Origin: an uncultured Lachnospiraceae bacterium
Lineage (GTDB): Bacteria; Bacillota; Clostridia; Lachnospirales; Lachnospiraceae
DNA: 11,309 nt
Direction of reading: 5' to 3'
Assembly (NCBI GenBank): GCA_949346185.1
Contig: CASGVX010000041.1
Span: forward strand, 1-11,309
Under the pieces are notes generated by a model that saw nothing but the letters and a program-made list of their open reading frames with translations, was not told the DNA's origin and did not search any database. Both the position numbers and the translations under genes were made by a program. This document shows positions 6,045 through 11,309 of the stretch, in pieces (positions within the stretch are counted from its first letter, which is position 1; every line of letters starts with the position of its first letter).

Positions 6045-7716
6045 AGCTCACCTCCTGGCATTGTCTGCCCACTGACTGCCCCCACTGGGATTGATCCAAA
6101 AAAGGCAGTTGCTGAAATACAAAGTTTAATTCAAAAGTCATACGATATGTGCTCTTACTGATACAATCGTCAATGCAAAAACTTTGATTATATTTTTCTC
6201 TCAAATCCTGCTGAATCGCATCCAGCGTGCGATTGTACAGTGTCTTCTCATCCACCAGCAACAGGAATGCGGTCAGATACTCCTTATATGTAATGCTCAT
6301 TCCAGAACCGCCCTTTTTATTTCCATATCCCGCCGCCTTTTTCTGAAACAGGGTTTTCGTTCCTAGGCATACTTCCTCATATTTCATCTTGAAATTAGCA
6401 CTGCTCTTCATGACCGGAACCGCCTTCCCATCCAGCAATGCAGTCACATCCACACACGCCTCCTGAAAGGAAAGAATCAAAAGAATCGTATACTGCACGC
6501 CCGTAATCACCGGGGGAAGCCCCGTAAATCCTGCCAGAGCAGTAGCAGTGGCAAGACTTTTCTCCTGCAATGCGGGATCCGCTGCCACATAGGCAAAATT
6601 CAGCAGCATGCGCACTGCCAGCAAGCGGTTCACCACTGATGCCAGATTGCTCCTCTCTTCTCCCTTGCCCGCCGCCAGATATTCCTTGGCATAACGAATC
6701 CCCTCCTCCTTCTTTTCCAGATAGTCCGAACACACTTCTCCAGTATATGCCAGAAGCAGCATCTTCTTCTTACCCTTAGGCATCTGACTAACATTTTCCA
6801 AGGGGGATTCGTTTTTTAAAAATCCCTTTAGGAGATCGGCTGCTCCCTTCCCAGCGGCATCGCTCTCTCGCTGGCTATCCTCTTTCCCCTCTCTGGGAAT
6901 AATCTCTGCCTCCGACAGATTCTCATCCTGACATACCATGGATAGCACCCCATCCCGCATCATATGAGAAAATGCCTCCAGAGGATTTCCTCCCGCACTA
7001 TCTTTTACAGAACTTTTGCCATTCCCTGCCCCCTTCTCGTCCCCGCCTCCAGATGTTTGAGGCCCATTTTTCCCTATGCCTCCCTCATCTCCAGACTTAT
7101 TCGACTCTTCTGTTCCTAAATCTTTCTCATCTCTAGGCTCACCCGACTCTTTCTGTTCCTCCTGCCTGAGCCCTTCATAATCCCCCGACTCGTATCTATC
7201 AGCCAGATCCAGTTTATCATCCAGATCCGTCCCGGAAGAGCAGCCTTTCACCTTCTCACAAATAGCATCTGCCACATCCTTTACTGTCTTATTTTTGAGA
7301 AATGCGGCAATCTGGTCATAGAATACATCTTCCTCCGTCAAGACAGCACTCTTTTCTATCGTTGATTCCATCTGGCTAATGCGATAAATATCTGCATGAT
7401 AGTCTGGAAAATTATCATGGCAAATTTTCAAATTCTTTTCCAGCACCTCCAGAAAATCCCTATTAAGGTCCTCACGGCTCCGACCATCATAGCCACCATA
7501 TCCCAATAACCCATACTCCTGATACAATTCCCGGTTAAAATCTCCGAATACCGTTCTGGCAGCACTACTCCCCGCCACCTTCAAATATCCCTGAACAGCC
7601 GACATTCTGGCACAGTCATATGTCACCCCCAGCAGGGAAAACATCAGCAAGAAAATCATTGTCAGGAATACCGTCACGCTTCCCGGCTCTCTCCATTGAA
7701 ATAAAATGACTACCAC
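6025..7716 (-). CDS. DUF5702 domain protein (TadG-like pilus-associated)
   Basis: About 563 residues. DUF5702 proteins are found in clostridial Tad loci where other bacteria have TadG, and probably are large membrane-anchored pseudopilin-like components of unknown role. Seen: an N-terminal WREPGSVTVFLTMIFLLMFS helix with a G(S)xTVF motif, an extracytoplasmic region starting YDCARMSAVQGYLKVAGSSA, a Gly/Ser/Glu/Lys-rich low-complexity linker at about 182-242, and the family's C-terminal pattern MLLNFAYVAADPA ... QEACVDVTALLDGKAVPVMK. The frame is open back to 7800 inside flp, but AAAGGAGG sits at 7723-7716. I chose GTG 7716 (AAGGA 6 nt upstream). ATT at 7707, better spaced from the GGAGG, is possible. 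Both begin close to the family's usual N-terminus. The 3' end overlaps the TadE-like gene by 20 nt. Confidence 0.8.
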   Translation of the reverse strand: MVVILFQWREPGSVTVFLTMIFLLMFSLLGVTYDCARMSAVQGYLKVAGSSAARTVFGDFNRELYQEYGLLGYGGYDGRSREDLNRDFLEVLEKNLKICHDNFPDYHADIYRISQMESTIEKSAVLTEEDVFYDQIAAFLKNKTVKDVADAICEKVKGCSSGTDLDDKLDLADRYESGDYEGLRQEEQKESGEPRDEKDLGTEESNKSGDEGGIGKNGPQTSGGGDEKGAGNGKSSVKDSAGGNPLEAFSHMMRDGVLSMVCQDENLSEAEIIPREGKEDSQRESDAAGKGAADLLKGFLKNESPLENVSQMPKGKKKMLLLAYTGEVCSDYLEKKEEGIRYAKEYLAAGKGEERSNLASVVNRLLAVRMLLNFAYVAADPALQEKSLATATALAGFTGLPPVITGVQYTILLILSFQEACVDVTALLDGKAVPVMKSSANFKMKYEEVCLGTKTLFQKKAAGYGNKKGGSGMSITYKEYLTAFLLLVDEKTLYNRTLDAIQQDLREKYNQSFCIDDCISKSTYRMTFELNFVFQQLPFLDQSQWGQSVGRQCQEVSYGYKSR

Positions 7717-7741
7717 CTCCTTTCCTTCAGGCTCTTGCCGC

Positions 7742-7933
7742 CTATTTTTTAATGCTGATATTTCCATTGATGGTCTTTGAACTTCCATTGATTTTTTCAA
7801 ATGCAGTGGTGATGATCGAAGTAATCTGGCTGCGGAATATCACCACAATCATCAGCAAGATTACCAAGATTAAAATAATTTCTACGGTTCCGATTCCGTC
7901 CTCCTCCTGCAAAAACGACTTGAAATTCTTCAT
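7742..7933 (-). CDS. flp: Flp1-type major pilin
   Basis: 63-residue prepilin, the presumed structural subunit of the Tad pilus. N-terminus MKNFKSFLQEEDGIGTVEII then a long hydrophobic stretch LILVILLMIVVIF. Cleavage by the A24 peptidase is expected between G13 and I14, leaving Glu at +5 (E18) as in type IVb prepilins. The length and EEDGIGTVEIILILV motif are those of clostridial Flp1-type pilins. Start at 7933 with AGGA 6 nt upstream. A longer open frame to 8095 is ignored because it would place about 54 unrelated residues before the leader. It is followed 25 nt later by DUF5702. A hairpin 30-50 nt upstream might affect expression. Confidence 0.88.
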   Translation of the reverse strand: MKNFKSFLQEEDGIGTVEIILILVILLMIVVIFRSQITSIITTAFEKINGSSKTINGNISIKK

Positions 7934-7966
7934 ACTAATCCTCATTTCTGCGCTGCATTTTAATGG

Positions 7967-7981
7967 CTCAGCTCCGCTGAG
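7967..7981 (-). promoter_or_regulatory. Perfect stem-loop just upstream of flp
   Basis: CTCAGC-GGA-GCTGAG on the coding strand, a 6-bp perfect stem with a 3-nt loop, about 33 nt before the flp start and inside the 210-nt gap after tadC. No T run follows, so it is not a standard terminator. It could be an mRNA-processing or stabilising structure. Function is inferred from position only. Confidence 0.35.
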
Positions 7982-8057
7982 ATTATGCATAAAGCTTGTG
8001 CCAGGCAGCGCACAGGCACAATACAACTCTCCCTCCAAGACTTGTGACCATTCTCCA

Positions 8058-8147
8058 TCAAAGCCGATAAACACTTCCCTCGATAGTCGCACCACCTATG
8101 CCGTAGCGCAGATCGACTTTGGCTTCAAGCGCAGTTTCGGCTATCAC
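8058..8147 (-). CDS. Possible 29-codon ORF coupled to the end of tadC
   Basis: A GTG overlaps the tadC stop as GTGA (8147-8144) and opens a 29-codon frame with GIGGATIEGSVYRL at its end, stopping at 8058. Composition looks coding-like, but there is no own ribosome binding site and no family I recognise. It could instead be the remnant of a longer gene between tadC and flp. The rest of the gap (7934-8057) holds only the hairpin. Weakly supported. Confidence 0.25.
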   Translation of the reverse strand: MIAETALEAKVDLRYGIGGATIEGSVYRL

Positions 8148-9586
8148 ATACTCCGAAATGCCGCATACAAAATCATGACGAACACCAGTGCAAGCATAAC
8201 TGCCATGGGCAGCAACAATTTTGTTCCCGCCTTCTCTCCCAATTCCTTCGCATCCTCCTTTCTCTGATGAAATGCATCCGCCACCTCAAAATCCAATAGT
8301 CGCAGCAAATCCGCAGAACCTTTTCTTAGATTTTGGACAATCAGCGTACAGAATTTCATATATGATAACAGCCCCGTCCTCTTTCCAAAGAGTTCATAAG
8401 CCTTGGTCTCACTCATGCCACAGTCCATTTCCCTGAGGGACAGCGCCATCTCCTCATACACATAATGCCTCTGCCCCTGCCTTTTTTCGTAATCCCTGAC
8501 AATCCTCTCCCATGTCCCCCTCACCGTGAGCCCTGCCCCAATCAACAATACGAAATGCTCTATAAATTCCGGATAATCCTCCCGAAGCTGTTCATGCCTT
8601 TTCTGGTTTTCTGCCTTGGCTCTGCTCTGAAACCACAGGGGAACCAATAAAATCAGACAAAACATTGCAACCAGAATATATCCGCATAAAGAAGGATGAT
8701 TTTTATGGTATGTCAAAAGATTTCCCGCAACTTTTTGAGGCAGCATGGCATATTTTTCCGTCCTGCTGCTCTCCTCCAGTTCATTCCACAATTTTTCCCA
8801 GCTAGTCCAGAATGCCTGAGAGAGAGACTGCTCTCCCGGATATACCGTTATGGATTGCACCATCCTCTCCTCCTCCTCCCCATATGTCAAGATAGCCGTA
8901 ATCTCTTGCTGCATCGGCTCTGTAATTCCATCGTTCTCCACGCTCCCATCTTCCCCTATCAATCCTTCCTGACCCAATTCCCATGTGATATCTATGGCAG
9001 TACCTGGCACGGATTTTAATAAAACCAAGGGCTTTGTCACCTTGTCCAGAGATGCATTCTCTCCCGGAAGAGATTCCTTAATTTCTTTCTTCACCATCGC
9101 TAAGGCCTTCTCTTTTTCTTCCTGCGTGTACTTCCTCTCTGGTATCTTTACAGTAATCTCCCTCTCTTCCCTTCCATTGTCCGCCCGAAAGGACAGATTC
9201 CTATCTCCCTGTGCCACATCCCCCCGCCTGACATAATAGGATTTCATCAAATCATCGCCGTCACTCAGGGCAAAGGCGCCAGCCAGAGCGATCAATCCTG
9301 CTGTCAGAATGACAGCTATTACGCTGCCCATTTTAGAATAGTACAGGCAGAATAGTTCTGATTCCCCCATCCCCACATACATTCTCCGCAGCCCCTCGTA
9401 TCTTTCCCCTTTCATCTTCAGATGAAATATACGGCGAATCTTTTTGACTAGAAGCCATATTCCCGGAATGTAAAATCTTAACAGAGGATTCTCCCCCGCT
9501 TGCTGCCTATCCCCCTGTCTCCTATAAGCCCACAGGAAATATGCCAAGAAAAGTACCAAAATACCAGTGACGCAAATCGCCTTCAT
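8144..9586 (-). CDS. tadC: TadC-like T2SSF platform protein with a large inserted domain
   Basis: Inner-membrane platform component of the Tad pilus, partner of TadB. 480 residues against about 300 for typical TadC. Layout: N-terminal hydrophobic segment 5-20; a second at 86-108; a polar, acidic insert at about 109-301; a transmembrane segment at 302-319; the cytoplasmic T2SSF helical domain at about 320-455 (YPEFIEHFVLLIGAGLTVR, then EMDCGMSETKAYELFGKRTG and NLRKGSADLLRLL); and the terminal membrane helix 457-477. The C-terminal third is the recognisable TadC part. By topology the insert should lie outside the membrane. Start ATG 9586 has GAGGAG 6 nt upstream and overlaps the stop of a 22-codon micro-ORF (ATGA). 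Confidence 0.82.
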   Translation of the reverse strand: MKAICVTGILVLFLAYFLWAYRRQGDRQQAGENPLLRFYIPGIWLLVKKIRRIFHLKMKGERYEGLRRMYVGMGESELFCLYYSKMGSVIAVILTAGLIALAGAFALSDGDDLMKSYYVRRGDVAQGDRNLSFRADNGREEREITVKIPERKYTQEEKEKALAMVKKEIKESLPGENASLDKVTKPLVLLKSVPGTAIDITWELGQEGLIGEDGSVENDGITEPMQQEITAILTYGEEEERMVQSITVYPGEQSLSQAFWTSWEKLWNELEESSRTEKYAMLPQKVAGNLLTYHKNHPSLCGYILVAMFCLILLVPLWFQSRAKAENQKRHEQLREDYPEFIEHFVLLIGAGLTVRGTWERIVRDYEKRQGQRHYVYEEMALSLREMDCGMSETKAYELFGKRTGLLSYMKFCTLIVQNLRKGSADLLRLLDFEVADAFHQRKEDAKELGEKAGTKLLLPMAVMLALVFVMILYAAFRSM

Positions 9587-9651
9587 CTCGTTCTCCTCTC
9601 TGTATTTTCAGTTACAACTATCATATCTGTATTTTCAGTTACATCTTTCAT
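9583..9651 (-). CDS. 22-codon micro-ORF coupled to tadB and tadC
   Basis: Its ATG (9651-9649) overlaps the tadB TGA and its own TGA (9585-9583) overlaps the tadC ATG, so both joints are ATGA. The peptide contains the motif VTENT twice (MKDVTENTD, then MIVVTENTE) because the DNA is a 27-bp tandem duplication, which is exactly nine codons. There is no own Shine-Dalgarno, so translation would need re-initiation after tadB. It may be a real coupling peptide or only a spacer that lengthens the tadB-tadC gap. Not a known family. Confidence 0.35.
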   Translation of the reverse strand: MKDVTENTDMIVVTENTERRTR

Positions 9652-9652
9652 A
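9599..9652. repeat. Two 27-bp tandem direct repeats between tadB and tadC
   Basis: Copies at 9599-9625 and 9626-9652 start TCTGTATTTTCAGTTACA and end TCATA. They are adjacent with no spacer and differ at two positions (25 of 27 identical). They take up most of the short gap between the two platform genes and reach into the tadB stop codon. The tract could expand or contract by slippage without changing the reading frame of the micro-ORF it encodes. Confidence 0.9.
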
Positions 9653-10436
9653 CCCGTATATCGCATATCTTCTTACTCCACTGGTATGCCGCCAAATAGA
9701 CTAGCAATAGCCCTGTAGACACCGCCCTGCCAGAAGATTGATAAAAGCAATCCAGAAATCCCGGGGAGGAAACCCAGAAAAACACAATCAGCCCCAAAGG
9801 AATTGCCGACATGATTTTTCCCTCCATTTTCTTCCCCGCAAGCATGGTTTGGATTTCCCTCTGAACCTCTATTTTCTGGCTGATTTTCTCTGCCGTGGCT
9901 TGGGTGATGGCAATAAGGTTGCCTCCTGTCCTCTTGGCCGTCTGAAACACTTGGGCAAAATGCCTCATATCCTCCGTATCCCATTTCTCCGCAAACTCAT
10001 ATAATACCTGCTCGATTGGCTGATTTAGCCCCAGCTGCCTCTCCATCCCCAGAAATTCCTGCCCTAGGATAGAATGCTCTCCGTAAAGCAAAATCAAATC
10101 CTTTCTCGCCTCTCCAAGAGCGTTTTCAATGGAATACCCTGCACCGAGGGAAGATGCGATGCCCTGCAGCCCCTCCCGAAACTGCAGCGTAATTTCCCGC
10201 TGCCTCCCCTTCCATTCCCTTTCCTTCTCTCCCCTTGCCTCAATAATTCCTACCACGCCCCCCACCATCAGCACGGCAAGAAGATGGCGGTAGAAGAGCA
10301 TTCCCAGAACCGCCCCTTTCAAGAATCCTTTCCCAAAGCCCACACTGTAAATCTGCCATGCCCTGCACTCTCCCACAGTAGCGCGGCCTTTTTCCCCACT
10401 GTTCCTGCTTCCCTTCATCTTCTGCGCTATCTTCAA
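9648..10436 (-). CDS. tadB: TadB-like T2SSF platform protein
   Basis: Inner-membrane platform subunit that would work with TadC over the TadA ATPase. 262 residues, close to family size. An N-terminal hydrophobic pair spans about 37-65. The cytoplasmic T2SSF domain is at about 80-210 (REGLQGIASSLGAGYSIENA then LGEARKDL, and HFAQVFQTAKRTGGNLIAIT). C-terminal membrane segments are at about 212-252. The start is TTG at 10436, supported by AGGAGGT 5-6 nt upstream in a 24-nt gap after the tadA stop. The next ATG in frame is seven codons in and lacks such a site. The stop TGA overlaps the micro-ORF start. Confidence 0.88.
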   Translation of the reverse strand: MKIAQKMKGSRNSGEKGRATVGECRAWQIYSVGFGKGFLKGAVLGMLFYRHLLAVLMVGGVVGIIEARGEKEREWKGRQREITLQFREGLQGIASSLGAGYSIENALGEARKDLILLYGEHSILGQEFLGMERQLGLNQPIEQVLYEFAEKWDTEDMRHFAQVFQTAKRTGGNLIAITQATAEKISQKIEVQREIQTMLAGKKMEGKIMSAIPLGLIVFFWVSSPGFLDCFYQSSGRAVSTGLLLVYLAAYQWSKKICDIRV

Positions 10437-10460
10437 ATGACACCTCCTGCCAAGTTTATT

Positions 10461-10886
10461 CTACAAATGCAGTCCCGCCCTCTTTAACTTTTCTGTATGA
10501 TGCAGTTCATTGCCAGTGGATTCCAATTTCCCTTCCAGACTGTCCCTCTCATCACCTGTCTCGCGAAAGACAAAGATGGGACGCAGAACCACCTTGCCAT
10601 CTCGCACCCCCATCACCTCGTCCACCTCCAGCACTCTGCGGGATTTATCCCGCAGCCTACCCAACTGCACCACGATATCCAATGCGGAAGCAATCTGGTT
10701 TCGGATGGCAGCCAAAGGAATGTCCATACCTGTCAGCACTAAGGTCTCCAACCGATTCATCATATCTATAGGACTATTTGCATGGCCAGTAGACAGACTG
10801 CCGTCATGACCAGTATTCATAACGCTGAGCAGTTCGCAGGCTGCCGCGTCACGCACCTCTCCCAAAATGATCCGGTCGCCCCTCAT
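10461..10886 (-). pseudogene. tadA: TadA/CpaF ATPase, C-terminal remnant
   Basis: TadA (CpaF) is the VirB11-like hexameric ATPase that powers Tad pilus assembly. Only the last about 140 residues of about 400-450 remain: the Walker B region MRGDRIILGEVRDAAA, the family signature MNTGHDGSLSTGHANSP, the helix RLETLVLTGMDIPLAAIRNQ then IASALDIVVQ, and the RRVLEVDEVMG ... FVFRETG tail ending in RAGLHL. The N-terminal domain and Walker A loop are missing. The open frame runs on to 10971, but residues upstream of MRGDRII are unlike TadA, which puts the break at about 10886-10890. Inactive as it stands. Confidence 0.85.
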
Positions 10887-11024
10887 AATGAAATAGTGCA
10901 AGATATTTCTATCTTTCATAATGCGCCCAGTACCAATGATGATGAAAAAGTGAACAATTACACCCTCGGATCATTGTCTATTTTTCAGCTCGAATTGAGT
11001 TGCTTTAATGTGCATTCAGAGTGA
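10887..11024 (+). other. Unassigned stretch next to the tadA break, possible gene tail
   Basis: From the tadA break to TGA at 11022 a plus-strand frame reads NEIVQDISIFHNAPSTNDDE then KVNNYTLGSLSIFQLEL and a short end. Codon choice looks coding-like and it could be the 3' end of a transferred gene, but upstream the frame runs into antisense of tadA, so no intact gene exists and I recognise no family. The gap 11025-11075 holds only an imperfect GTGTT/AACAC inverted repeat and the ribosome binding site of the next gene. Confidence 0.25.
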
Positions 11025-11075
11025 TTAATGTGTTAAGCAAAAAACACAGCTATATAGAAAACGGAGGAACACACC

Positions 11076-11309
11076 ATGAATAAAATCGAATTCAACGTAA
11101 CGGGACCAGACAGAAAGAACTTAGTAACAGCCATAGGCGAGATTCTCGGAGTAAAACCTAAGTACCTCGGAATGCCGACTGCGGCATACGAAGTAGGCGG
11201 CTTCATGGTAGACAAAGCCGGGACAGTGACCGGGGACGGGATGCAGGAGCTTCTGGAGCAACTGGTCACCAAGGGCATTACCCCACCGCAACAGGAAACG
11301 GAGCCGGCC
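11076..11309 (+). CDS. Small mobile-element protein (often annotated 'virulence protein' in clostridial elements), 3' end outside the window
   Basis: 78 residues are visible and the frame is still open at the window edge. It starts MNKIEFNVTGPDRKNLVTAI and continues with GEILGVKPKYLGMPTAAYEV then GGFMVDKAG. The opening EFxVTGxDRKxLVxAI and the KYLGxPTxAYxVGxF motif are those of a short protein family often found on clostridial conjugative elements and prophages and loosely labelled 'virulence protein'. Its biochemical role is not known to me. The ATG has CGGAGG 8 nt upstream. The end is rich in Gln, Glu and Pro. It marks the right flank as mobile-element territory. Confidence 0.6.
   Translation, partial: MNKIEFNVTGPDRKNLVTAIGEILGVKPKYLGMPTAAYEVGGFMVDKAGTVTGDGMQELLEQLVTKGITPPQQETEPA

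Noticed and set aside
7752..8267. A 171-codon plus-strand frame opposite flp and the tadC end, and other long antisense frames over tadC and tadB.
   Set aside because: They are shadows produced by the codon pattern of the minus-strand genes. The translations show no family features.
1534..10989. The string TTTTTCAGC occurs near three boundaries (about 1537, 5109 and 10981), as if a recombination core.
   Set aside because: Nine to ten matching bases are expected many times by chance in 11 kb, and the surrounding bases do not match.

Overview
The window looks like accessory-rich chromosome from a spore-forming clostridial Firmicute, most likely Lachnospiraceae. Evidence: a yaaL-type and a bofA-type gene sit side by side, there is a CspB/CspC-like S8 protease relative, and there is a clostridial Tad/Flp pilus locus with a DUF5702 protein and a Flp1-type pilin. 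Ribosome binding sites are purine-rich AGGAGG types. Family names come from recognising motifs by eye, not from a database search.

Layout. (1) 1-1468: a large serine recombinase that enters from outside the window. (2) 1469-2057: a graveyard of debris holding an AT-rich terminator-like hairpin, a MATE transporter scrap, the C-terminal scrap of a second serine recombinase, and two short direct repeats resembling an insertion-sequence end. (3) 2058-3497: an S8 subtilisin-like protease that has lost its N-terminus and catalytic Asp. (4) 3530-4293: yaaL-like (DUF2508, minus) and bofA-like (plus), divergent. (5) 4334-5100: a near-consensus sigma-A promoter followed by a complete A24 prepilin peptidase and the N-terminal domain of TadZ, which is cut short. 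(6) 5051-10886, all on the minus strand and read right to left: C-terminal TadA remnant, tadB, a 22-codon micro-ORF, tadC, flp pilin, DUF5702/TadG-like, TadE-like, and the N-terminus of a second A24 prepilin peptidase that is also cut short. (7) 10887-11309: unassigned sequence, then the start of a small plus-strand gene of a kind common on clostridial mobile elements.

How it fits together. TadA, TadB and TadC would form the assembly ATPase and inner-membrane platform. TadZ would localise it. The prepilin peptidases would mature Flp, the TadE-like protein and possibly others. DUF5702 and TadE-like proteins would be the minor pilins or pseudopilins. As it stands the locus is broken. The promoter-proximal part (peptidase, tadZ) points right, the rest points left, and they collide tail to tail near 5060-5110 with a gene cut on each side. 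The right end of the inverted block is cut inside tadA, which loses Walker A. An inversion plus deletion, or a chimeric assembly, explains this. The pilus cannot be made from this copy alone.

The most notable points are the broken Tad junctions, a TadE-like protein carrying two tandem putative metal-binding modules, a TadC with a large inserted extracytoplasmic domain, and a micro-ORF stop/start-coupled on both sides between tadB and tadC. I see no CRISPR array, rRNA or tRNA.
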